Source: an uncultured Verrucomicrobium sp.
GTDB taxonomy: Bacteria; Verrucomicrobiota; Verrucomicrobiia; Methylacidiphilales; GAS474
Assembly: GCA_903889845.1 (NCBI GenBank)
Contig: CAISZB010000401.1
Coordinates: 1-5,547, forward strand
Direction: 5' to 3'
DNA length: 5,547 nt
The notes beneath the pieces are model-generated. The model did no database searches, was not told where the DNA came from, and saw only the letters and a program-made list of their open reading frames with translations. The position numbers and the translations under genes are program-made. This document shows, piece after piece, positions 1 through 5,547 of the stretch. Each line of letters starts with the position of its first letter. Position 1 is the stretch's first letter.

Positions 1-260
1 CACCGGGCGAAGCTTTCGGTAAGGGGGGCCTTGGATCCCTTGCCCTCCGCCTTCATCTCAGCGAATACCGGCGACTCCTCGAGTTTGAGGCGGATGTAGA
101 CCGAGACCGCGAGCAGAAGAAACGACAGAAGGAAGGGCACCCGCCATCCCCAATCGGCAAACTGCTCGGCCGTGGTGAAATGCCTGAGGAGTCCGATCAC
201 GACCAGGGCGAGGAAGAGGCCGAGGCCGCCGACAGAAAGGAATGTCTGCTTTGGGTTCAC
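1..260 (-). pseudogene. MHS-family MFS transporter fragment, N-terminal part missing, runs off the window
   Basis: The frame opens at a GTG (260-258) and stays open for 86 codons to the left edge, so its 3' end is not seen. Residues 7-25 (FLSVGGLGLFLALVVIGLL) form one membrane helix. Residues 37-43 are WGWRVPF, the signature found before helix 6 of metabolite:H+ symporters such as ProP, KgtP and ShiA, followed by a second helix (44-58) and RLKLEESPVFAEMKAEGKGSKAPLTESF, typical of the central cytoplasmic loop. In full-length relatives WGWR lies roughly 200 residues in (from memory of E. coli ProP); here it lies at 37, so helices 1-4 are absent. The GTG overlaps the acrB stop (GTGA) and a GGAGGAGGAG run precedes it by a few bases, so translational coupling is possible, but that run is also the codons for the acrB Glu tail. 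I read it as a 5'-truncated remnant. A mis-join in the assembly, or a short protein still translated, cannot be excluded. Family call is firm; substrate unknown. Confidence 0.75.
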
Positions 261-3200
261 AGCTCCTCCTCCTTCGGGACCGGGGGGGCGCCTGGCGGAA
301 GCTTCGCCGCCTCCTCCTCGTCTTCCCCGATCCTCGCGGGCTTCACGCGGAAGAGGCGGAGGACGGTGACGAAGAAGAGGGGGATGAAGAAGATCGCGAG
401 GACGGTGGCGGCGACCATGCCGCCGACGACGCCGGTGCCGATGGCGTTCTGCCCGCCGGAGCCCGCGCCGTGGGCCAGGGCCAGCGGCAGCACGCCGAGG
501 ATGAAGGCCAGGGAGGTCATCAGGATGGGCCGGAGCCGCTGCCGCGCGGCGGCCATCGTGGCGTCGATCAGGGACATCCCCTCGCGGTCGTAGTTCTCCT
601 TCGCGAACTCGATGATGAGGATCGCGTTCTTCGCGGAGAGACCGACGGTGGTGAGGAGGCCGACCTGGAAGAAGATGTCGTTCTCCAGGCCGCGGCCGTA
701 GGTGGCCGCGACGGCGCCGAGGACGCCGATGGGGACGATGAGGAGGACGGCGAAGGGGATCGACCAGCTCTCGTAGAGGGCGGCGAGGCAGAGGAAGACG
801 ACGAGGAGGGAGACGGCGTAGAGGGAGTTGGTCTGCGCTCCCGCGCGGCGCTCCTCGAAGGAAAGGCCGGTCCAGTCGTACCCGATGCCGTTGGGGAGCT
901 TGGCGACGAGTTTCTCGACTTCGTCCATCGCGACGCCGGTGCTCAGGCCGCGCGCGGGGGCGCCGAGGAGCTCGATGGAGGAGGCGCCGTTGTACCGTTC
1001 CAGCTTCGGGGAGCCGGTGAGCCAGTTCCCGGTGGCGAAGGCGGAGAAGGGGACCATGTCCCCGGCCTTGTTCCGGACGTACCACTGGCCCAGGTCGTCG
1101 GGGACCATCCGGGAAGGGGCGTCGCCCTGAAGGTAGACCTTCTTGATGCGGCCCCGATCGACGAAGTCGTTGACGTAGACGGCGCCCCAGCCGGCGGAGA
1201 GGGTGTCGTTGATGTCGGCGAGGGAGAGGCCGAGGGCGGAGGCCCGTTCGCGGTCGATGTTGATCTTGTACTGGGGCTCGTCGTTGAGGCCGTTGGGCCG
1301 GTTCGCCATGAGGAGGGGGCTCTGCGCCGCCATCCCCAGGAACTGGTTGCGGGCGTTCATCATCGCCTCGTGGCCGACGCCGCCGAGGTCGAGGAGCTGG
1401 AGGTCGTACCCGGTCGAGTTGCCGAGCTCGTTCACGGCGGGCGGCGCGAAGGCGAAGGCCAGGGCGTCCTTGTATTGCATGAAGTGCCCCATCGCCCGGC
1501 GGACGATCGCCTGGACGCGGTTCTGGTCGCCAGGCCGCTCCTTCCAGTCCTTCAGCCGCACGAAGCCGAGGCCCGAGTTCTGGCCGCGGCCGCCGAAGTT
1601 GAACCCGTTCACGGTGAAGACGGTGGCGATGTTCGCCTTCTCTTCTTCGAGAAGGTAGGTGCGCATCTGGTCGAGGATCACCTGGGTGCGGTCGGAGGTG
1701 GCGCCCGGGGGCGTGGTCACCTGGATGAAGAAGTAGCCCTGGTCCTCGTCGGGGAGGAAGGAGGTCGGGACCTTCGGGAAGAGCCAGACGAGGGTCGCGA
1801 CAAGGCCCACGTAGACGAGGAGGAAGAGGAAGGAACGCCGCAGGACGGTGTGGGTGGTCTTCCCGTAGGTGTCCCGCGTCCAGTTGAAGCCGCGGTTGAA
1901 GAGGCCGAAGAAGCCGGTGTGCTTTTCCTCGTGCCCCTTCTCGACCGGCTTCAGGAGGGTGGCGCAGAGGACGGGGGTGAAGACGAGGGCGACCATCACG
2001 GAGAGGAGCATCGCCGCCGCCATGGTGATGGAGAACTGGCGGTAGATGACGCCGGTGGAGCCGCCGAAGAAGGCCATCGGGATGAAGACGGCGGTGAGGA
2101 CCAGCGCGATGCCGACCAGCGCCCCGGTGATCTGCTTCATCGACTTCTTCACGGCGGCCTTCGGGGAGAGGCCTTCCTCGGACATGACGCGCTCCACGTT
2201 TTCCACGACGACGATGGCGTCGTCGACGAGGAGGCCGATGGCCAGGACCATGCCGAAGAGGGTGAGGACGTTGATGGAGAACCCGGCGGCGGAGAGGACG
2301 GCGAAGGTGCCGAGGAGGACGACGGGGACGGCGATCGTCGGGATGAGGGTGGCGCGGAAGTTCTGGAGGAAGAGGAGCATCACGAGGAAGACGAGGCCGA
2401 TGGCTTCCAGGAGGGTCTTCACGACTTCCTCGATCGAGAGGACGATGAAGGGCGTCGTGTCGTAGGGGTAGACGACGTCGACGCCGGGCGGGAAGAGGGG
2501 GTGGAGCTTGGCGACGGTCTTGCGGACGGCGGTGGCGGTCTCCAGCGCGTTGGAGCCGGCGGCCAGCTTCACGGCGAGGCCGGCGGCGGGCATCCCGTTG
2601 TATTGGGTGGAGCGGGAGAAGTTTTCCCCCTCCAGGGTGATGCGGGCGACGTCGCGCAGCCGGATCAGGGAGCCGTCCGTGGCGGTCTTCACGAGGATGC
2701 CGCCGAACTGGTCGGGCGTGCTGAGGCGGGAGGGCCCGATGACGGTCGCGTTGATCTGCTGCCCCTTCGTCGCGGGGAGGCCGCCCAGCTCGCCGGAGGC
2801 GACCTGGACGTTCTGCGCCTTGACGGCGGCGACGATGTCGTCGGGGGTGAGGCCGTAGTTGTGGAGCTTCGCGGGATCGATCCAGATGCGCATGCCGTAC
2901 TGGGCGCCGAAGAGGATGTAGTCGCCGACGCCGGAGGTGCGGCTGATCGGGTCCTGGACGACGGAGGCAATGAAGTCGGAGATGTCGGTCGAGGTCATCT
3001 TGCCGTCCTTCGAGTAGAAGCCGACGACCATGAGGAAGTTGCGGGTCGACTTCGCCACGCGGAGCCCCTGCTGCTGCACTTCCTGAGGCAGGGAGGGCAT
3101 GGCCAGCTGGAGCTTGTTCTGCACCTGGACCTGGGCGATGTCGGGATTGGTCCCCTGGTCGAAGTAGAGGGTGATGGCGATGCTGCCGTCCTTGTCGCTC

Positions 3201-3442
3201 TCCGAGGAGAAGTAGAGGAGGTGGTCGATGCCGCTCAACTGCTGCTCGATGACCTGGACGACAGTGCTCTGCGCCGTCTCCGCCGAGGCGCCGGGGTAGT
3301 TGCCGGAGATCGCGATGGAGGGCGGGGCGATGCTCGGGTATTGGGAGACGGGCAGCTGCTTGATGGCAAGGGCCCCCGCCAGCATGACGAGGATCGCCAG
3401 GACCCAGGCGAAGACGGGACGATCGATGAAGAAATTGACCAT
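257..3442 (-). CDS. acrB: RND/HAE1 multidrug efflux pump, inner-membrane subunit (AcrB type)
   Basis: This is the proton-driven inner-membrane pump of a tripartite efflux system, working as a trimer with an AcrA-type adaptor and a TolC-type channel. It has 1061 residues (E. coli AcrB has 1049) and matches AcrB along its length. Helix 1 is at about 10-28, the first porter/docking half at about 38-330, helices 2-6 at 338-500, helix 7 at about 539-556, the second porter half at about 560-865 and helices 8-12 at 871-1030. Proton-relay residues are present: D407 and D408 in [19 protein letters not shown]938 in [10 protein letters not shown]969 and T976. The Phe residues of the deep binding pocket also align: F136, F178, F609, F614, F616 and F627, with the switch loop [11 protein letters not shown]. 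The C-terminal tail (1033-1061) is acidic and Pro-rich and looks species-specific. The start is fixed by MVNFFIDRP at the cytoplasmic N-terminus. It lies 30 bp after acrA, and I see no Shine-Dalgarno in that gap. Substrates cannot be told from sequence. Confidence 0.97.
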   Translation of the reverse strand: MVNFFIDRPVFAWVLAILVMLAGALAIKQLPVSQYPSIAPPSIAISGNYPGASAETAQSTVVQVIEQQLSGIDHLLYFSSESDKDGSIAITLYFDQGTNPDIAQVQVQNKLQLAMPSLPQEVQQQGLRVAKSTRNFLMVVGFYSKDGKMTSTDISDFIASVVQDPISRTSGVGDYILFGAQYGMRIWIDPAKLHNYGLTPDDIVAAVKAQNVQVASGELGGLPATKGQQINATVIGPSRLSTPDQFGGILVKTATDGSLIRLRDVARITLEGENFSRSTQYNGMPAAGLAVKLAAGSNALETATAVRKTVAKLHPLFPPGVDVVYPYDTTPFIVLSIEEVVKTLLEAIGLVFLVMLLFLQNFRATLIPTIAVPVVLLGTFAVLSAAGFSINVLTLFGMVLAIGLLVDDAIVVVENVERVMSEEGLSPKAAVKKSMKQITGALVGIALVLTAVFIPMAFFGGSTGVIYRQFSITMAAAMLLSVMVALVFTPVLCATLLKPVEKGHEEKHTGFFGLFNRGFNWTRDTYGKTTHTVLRRSFLFLLVYVGLVATLVWLFPKVPTSFLPDEDQGYFFIQVTTPPGATSDRTQVILDQMRTYLLEEEKANIATVFTVNGFNFGGRGQNSGLGFVRLKDWKERPGDQNRVQAIVRRAMGHFMQYKDALAFAFAPPAVNELGNSTGYDLQLLDLGGVGHEAMMNARNQFLGMAAQSPLLMANRPNGLNDEPQYKINIDRERASALGLSLADINDTLSAGWGAVYVNDFVDRGRIKKVYLQGDAPSRMVPDDLGQWYVRNKAGDMVPFSAFATGNWLTGSPKLERYNGASSIELLGAPARGLSTGVAMDEVEKLVAKLPNGIGYDWTGLSFEERRAGAQTNSLYAVSLLVVFLCLAALYESWSIPFAVLLIVPIGVLGAVAATYGRGLENDIFFQVGLLTTVGLSAKNAILIIEFAKENYDREGMSLIDATMAAARQRLRPILMTSLAFILGVLPLALAHGAGSGGQNAIGTGVVGGMVAATVLAIFFIPLFFVTVLRLFRVKPARIGEDEEEAAKLPPGAPPVPKEEEL

Positions 3443-3472
3443 GGCGGAAGGCGGCGCTGGGGGATGCGAGGG

Positions 3473-4717
3473 CTAGGGGGCCGAGGTGACGGCGGGGGAG
3501 GCCGCCGTGCTGTATTCGACGGCGTGGACGGGGGCGCCGGGACCGATTTTCTGGAGCCCCTCGACGACGACTTTCTCCCCGGCGCGCAGGCCGCGGGTGG
3601 CGCCGTCCCCGTCGTTGGCGACGAGCCACGCGGCACCGACGGTGCGGTCGGCCTGGATGACGCGGAGGTCGGCCTTGCCGTCGGTCCCGACGACGTAGAC
3701 CGTGGCCTCCCCCTTCTGGTTGTGGGTCACGGCGCGCTGGGGGACGAGGAGGGCGTTCTCCGCCACGCCTTCCTGGACTTGGGCGTGGACGTACATGCCG
3801 GGGAGGAGGAGGCGCTGGGTGTTGGGGAAGATGGCGCGGAGGGTGACGGAGCCGGTGCTCTCGTCGACGGTGACTTCGGAGAACTGGAGCTTCCCGGCGG
3901 GGGCGTAGGCGCTGCCGTCCTCCAGGAGGAGATGGGTCTCGGCCTGGGCGGGGCCGGAGGTGGCGTTCCCGCTCTTCATCGTGCCGTTCTCCACCGCGTG
4001 GCGGAGGCGGAGGATCTGGGAGGAGGGCTGGACGATGTCGACGTAGATCGGGTCGAGCTGCTGGACGGTGACGAGGGAAGCGGCCTGGCTGGCGGTGACG
4101 AGGGCCCCCTCGGTGACGGTGGAGCGGCCGGTCCGCCCGGCGATGGGGGAGACGATGTTGGTGTAGGCGAGGTTGATCTTCGCGCTCTCGATGGAGGCCT
4201 GCGCGGTCTCGATGGCAGCCTTGCCGGAGGCGACGTCGGCCTCGGCCTGTTTCTGGGAGGCGACGGCGTCGTCGTAGGCCTGCTTGCTGACGGCCCCGGC
4301 GCCGACGAGGGGGCGGTAGCGCTCGGCTAGGAGGACGGCGGAAGCGAGGGTGGCCTTGTTGCGGTCCAGGGTGGCCTTCGCGGTGGAAAGGGTGGCGTTG
4401 GCGCTGTCGAGGGAGGCCTGGAAGGGAGCCGGATCGATCAGGTAGAGGGACTGGCCTGCGGTCACCTCGGACCCTTCCTCGAAGAGACGCTTCAGGATGA
4501 CGCCGCCGACCTGCGGGCGGACTTCGGCGATCCGGTAGGGGGCGGTCCGGCCGGGAAGCTCGCCGGTGAGGGGGACGGGCTGGGCGACGAGGGTCACGAC
4601 GGTGACCTCGGTGGGGGGAGGCGCGGCGGCGGCCTGGGGAGCCGCGCCTTGCTCATTGCACCCGGCAAGGCCAAGGCTCAGGACGAGGCCGAGGGCGATG
4701 GAAAAGGGAAAACGCAT
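3473..4717 (-). CDS. acrA: RND efflux periplasmic adaptor lipoprotein (AcrA/MexA type)
   Basis: This membrane fusion protein bridges the AcrB-type pump to an outer-membrane channel. It has 414 residues. A signal peptide (1-19) ends in the lipobox L-A-G-C with the lipidated Cys at 20; Asn at +2 leaves the anchoring leaflet unclear. A low-complexity Ala/Pro linker (24-36) follows. The first lipoyl half is at about 60-97 (VRPQVGGVILKRLFEEGSEV). The alpha-helical coiled-coil hairpin is at about 98-182, and the second lipoyl half at about 185-215 (IVSPIAGRTGRS). Beta-barrel and membrane-proximal domains fill about 216-400. The hairpin tip carries R133-x3-L137-x6-S144, the conserved motif by which adaptors contact TolC-type channels. 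The first Met is supported by the signal peptide and an AAGGA five bases upstream. It lies 41 bp after the repressor gene and 30 bp before acrB, consistent with one operon. The Ala-rich C-terminus (404-414) is poorly conserved in the family. Confidence 0.96.
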   Translation of the reverse strand: MRFPFSIALGLVLSLGLAGCNEQGAAPQAAAAPPPTEVTVVTLVAQPVPLTGELPGRTAPYRIAEVRPQVGGVILKRLFEEGSEVTAGQSLYLIDPAPFQASLDSANATLSTAKATLDRNKATLASAVLLAERYRPLVGAGAVSKQAYDDAVASQKQAEADVASGKAAIETAQASIESAKINLAYTNIVSPIAGRTGRSTVTEGALVTASQAASLVTVQQLDPIYVDIVQPSSQILRLRHAVENGTMKSGNATSGPAQAETHLLLEDGSAYAPAGKLQFSEVTVDESTGSVTLRAIFPNTQRLLLPGMYVHAQVQEGVAENALLVPQRAVTHNQKGEATVYVVGTDGKADLRVIQADRTVGAAWLVANDGDGATRGLRAGEKVVVEGLQKIGPGAPVHAVEYSTAASPAVTSAP

Positions 4718-4722
4718 GAAGA

Positions 4723-4727
4723 TCCTT
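4723..4727 (-). promoter_or_regulatory. Ribosome binding site of acrA, inside a 10-bp palindrome
   Basis: AAGGA on the minus strand sits five bases before the acrA ATG (4717-4715) and supports that start. It is half of the perfect palindrome TCCTTAAGGA (4723-4732). Immediately upstream on the same strand is CACCTCCTTA (4736-4727), identical to the canonical 3' tail of 16S rRNA, so this leader carries both a Shine-Dalgarno and an anti-Shine-Dalgarno-like sequence. Confidence 0.65.
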
Positions 4728-4757
4728 AAGGAGGTGTAAGATGTATCACGTACTACG

Positions 4758-4763
4758 ATTATC
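4758..4763 (-). promoter_or_regulatory. Possible -10 box of an internal acrA promoter
   Basis: GATAAT on the minus strand (5 of 6 to TATAAT) overlaps the repressor stop codon, 40 bp before the acrA ATG and just downstream of operator 2. No good -35 hexamer lies 16-18 bases upstream; the nearest, TTCACT, is only 14 bases away. Surroundings are AT-rich, which favours a promoter, but the call is weak. Confidence 0.3.
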
Positions 4764-5415
4764 TTGCTTTAAATAAAAGTGAATTTTTTGAAATTTCGTC
4801 ACTTTTTGGGGGTAAAGAAGGGGAAAGGCCCTTTTCCAAAAAGCGTAATTGGGTGCGGATCCGTTCCTCGGTGCCGGTCTCTTCGAGTTCCCGGTAGAGC
4901 AGGGGATGGGTGATCCAGGCGAAGGAATCGAGGAGGATGCGGGCGGTGTCGAGCGGGTCGGCGGGCTGGAATTCTTTTTTCCGGATGCCTTCCTCGACAA
5001 GGTCGGTCATCAGTTTCAGGAGGAATTCCCGGAAGTAACGGGTGCAGGCCCACTTTTCCGTGTAGGCGGTCAGGACGAGTTTGTAGATGTGTCCTTCGTT
5101 TTTAAAACGTTCCTTATGAACATGATGTATCGATTTTAAAATCGACGCAATCTGATCCAGGACGGTGCTGTGGGGGCGGAGCGAGGCGAGGACGCAGGCT
5201 TTCTTTTCGGCCAGGCGCTGGTCGGCGCAGGCCTCGATGATGCTCTGTTTCGAGGAGAAGAATTTGTAGACGTAGGCGGGGGAGATGCCCAGTTCGGCGG
5301 CGATGTCGGCCACGGTCATCTTGCTGAAGCCGAGGGTGCGGCAGAGCTCGTCGGCCGTCGTCATGATCCGCTGACGCAGCTCGTCCTTCGTGGGGCGCCG
5401 GGTAAGGGGACTCAT
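4759..5415 (-). CDS. TetR/AcrR-family transcriptional repressor of the efflux operon
   Basis: This is a predicted dimeric DNA-binding repressor that releases its operator when a ligand, often a pump substrate, binds. It has 218 residues, usual for the family. The N-terminal helix-turn-helix domain covers about 11-60: helix 2 VADIAAEL (35-42), the turn GIS, then the recognition helix PAYVYKFF (46-53) and SSKQSII, a classic TetR_N pattern. Residues 75-195 are a variable alpha-helical ligand-binding domain that I cannot assign to a named subfamily. It precedes acrA in the same direction; in E. coli acrR is divergent. Hand counts give 33% G+C at 5101-5160 and 47% at 4801-4860 against about 70% in parts of acrA, so the gene has patches unlike its neighbours. 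The last 15 codons are AT-rich and overlap a likely operator. The start at 5415 is the only one leaving a complete N-terminal helix. The predicted mRNA leader is only about 8-12 bases with no Shine-Dalgarno. The regulatory target is inferred from position and the paired operators. Confidence 0.93.
   Translation of the reverse strand: MSPLTRRPTKDELRQRIMTTADELCRTLGFSKMTVADIAAELGISPAYVYKFFSSKQSIIEACADQRLAEKKACVLASLRPHSTVLDQIASILKSIHHVHKERFKNEGHIYKLVLTAYTEKWACTRYFREFLLKLMTDLVEEGIRKKEFQPADPLDTARILLDSFAWITHPLLYRELEETGTEERIRTQLRFLEKGLSPSLPPKSDEISKNSLLFKAR
4779..4802. promoter_or_regulatory. Putative TetR operator 2, within the 3' end of tetR and upstream of acrA
   Basis: On the minus strand this 24-base element starts with GTGACGAAA and ends with TCAC, exactly as in operator 1 at 5423-5446. 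The two agree at 17 of 24 positions by hand alignment. Its own dyad is longer on the outside: AAAAGTGA (4775-4782) pairs perfectly with TCACTTTT (4799-4806) across 16 bases. It lies in codons 205-213 of the repressor, where the composition turns AT-rich, 62 bp ahead of the acrA start. It would let the repressor control acrAB separately or hold both sites at once. A hairpin reading is possible but the stem is AT-rich and lies before the stop codon, so a terminator is unlikely. Confidence 0.5.
5130..5145. repeat. Perfect 16-bp palindrome inside tetR
   Basis: TCGATTTTAAAATCGA is fully self-complementary and encodes residues 91-96 (SILKSI) of the repressor. About 20 bp away a second AT-rich dyad, CGTTTT-T-AAAACG (5097-5109), lies in the same low-GC patch. 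Function is unknown; either a protein-binding site or a by-product of local composition. Confidence 0.6.
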
Positions 5416-5422
5416 AAGAGTA

Positions 5423-5446
5423 GTGACGAAAATTATAATTCATCAC
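5423..5446. promoter_or_regulatory. Putative TetR operator 1 (autoregulatory dyad over the -10 box)
   Basis: GTGACGAA (5423-5430) and TTCATCAC (5439-5446) form inverted arms matching at 7 of 8 positions across an 8-base AT-only spacer. Length and symmetry suit a TetR-family dimer site. The dyad covers the -10 element and the likely transcription start and ends 7 bases before the repressor start codon, the usual place for an autorepression site. A second copy of its outer sequence occurs at 4779-4802. Protein binding is inferred. Confidence 0.65.
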
Positions 5447-5459
5447 CATCCGATGTCAA
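5432..5459 (-). promoter_or_regulatory. Sigma70-type promoter of the tetR gene/operon
   Basis: Read on the minus strand there is TTGACA (5459-5454), a 16-base spacer and TATAAT (5437-5432). Both hexamers match the housekeeping consensus exactly and the spacing is one base short of the optimum. Transcription should begin around 5424-5427, 8-12 bases before the repressor ATG. The -10 box lies inside the dyad at 5423-5446, so a bound repressor would block polymerase. This is probably the main promoter of the whole three-gene operon. Confidence 0.82.
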
Positions 5460-5547
5460 AACGAAAAGAAAAGGGCAAGGGGTGGGGAAAGCCGCTACGC
5501 TACCCTGGCGGGAAGGGGTCGCGAAGGGGATCAAGCTGCCCTTCGGG
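5460..5547. other. Unassigned region upstream of the operon
   Basis: No gene can be supported here. On the minus strand two frames are open from the edge, ending at a TAG near 5501 and at a TAA near 5435, and neither resembles a protein I know. On the plus strand short frames run to the edge without a convincing ribosome binding site. At the very end C-TTCG-G (5541-5546) would make a UUCG tetraloop, closed by only two visible base pairs before the sequence stops; AAGCTGCC just before it could be the left arm of a longer hairpin lying outside the window. Confidence 0.4.

Noticed and set aside
172..593. Two plus-strand ORFs near the left end (172-369 and 180-593).
   Set aside because: Both are antisense to acrB and the MHS fragment, with low-complexity products and no motifs.
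242..4330. A 1362-codon open frame on the plus strand.
   Set aside because: It lies antisense across acrB and most of acrA. Its product is almost entirely Gly, Asp, Glu, Val, Ala and Arg with no recognisable domain, as expected when GC-biased codons of the real genes are read backwards.
4743..4756. Dyad GTA-TC-ACGT-AC-TAC between tetR and acrA as a third operator.
   Set aside because: Only 10 of 14 positions are symmetric and it shares nothing with the paired GTGACGAAA elements.
4775..4806. Inverted repeat AAAAGTGA/TCACTTTT followed by T-rich sequence on the minus strand, as a rho-independent terminator of tetR.
   Set aside because: The stem is AT-rich with a 16-base loop, and it lies upstream of the tetR stop codon. 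An operator, matching the site at 5423-5446, explains it better.
5453..5547. Plus-strand ATG frame containing KPLRYPGGK, reminiscent of the start of D12-type DNA adenine methylases.
   Set aside because: The residues after the motif (GSRRGSSCPS) do not continue the family pattern, the ATG lies inside the tetR promoter -35 region and there is no ribosome binding site. Too short to support.
5539..5547. UUCG tetraloop hairpin or terminator at the right edge.
   Set aside because: Only two stem pairs are visible before the window ends; the right arm cannot be seen.

Overview
The window holds a compact tripartite multidrug efflux locus from a high-GC bacterium with a Gram-negative type envelope. 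All real genes are on the minus strand, so the locus reads from the right end to the left end. In order of transcription it contains a TetR/AcrR-family repressor (5415-4759), an AcrA-type periplasmic adaptor lipoprotein (4717-3473) and an AcrB-type RND/HAE1 inner-membrane pump (3442-257). The last gene is a piece of a different transporter, an MHS-type major facilitator (260-1). Its first roughly 150 or more residues are missing and its reading frame runs off the left edge. The lipobox, the RND pump and the TolC-docking adaptor motif imply an outer membrane. I cannot place the organism to phylum from the sequence alone.

Regulation is unusually readable. Upstream of the repressor is a consensus-like sigma70 promoter, TTGACA-N16-TATAAT, whose -10 box sits inside a 24-bp dyad (5423-5446, GTGACGAA...TTCATCAC). 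A second 24-bp element with the same GTGACGAAA start and the same TCAC end lies at 4779-4802, inside the last codons of the repressor gene and just ahead of acrA. The simplest model is that the repressor binds both sites, one for autorepression and one for acrAB, and is relieved by pump substrates. The genes are 41 and 30 bp apart and probably form a tetR-acrA-acrB operon with an internal regulated entry point.

The pump has every residue expected of a working proton-driven multidrug transporter: the D407/D408 pair, K938, R969, T976 and six Phe residues matching the AcrB deep binding pocket. No outer-membrane channel gene (TolC/OprM type) is in the window. It must be beyond the left edge or unlinked.

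The left end is the oddest part. The acrB stop codon overlaps a GTG (GTGA) that opens into the C-terminal portion of an MHS transporter, beginning around its fifth membrane helix and preceded by a purine-rich ribosome-binding-like run. This looks like a gene broken by a rearrangement, or an assembly join. The right 90 bases (5460-5547) hold no gene I can assign. The very long plus-strand open frame (242-4330) is an antisense shadow of acrB and acrA.
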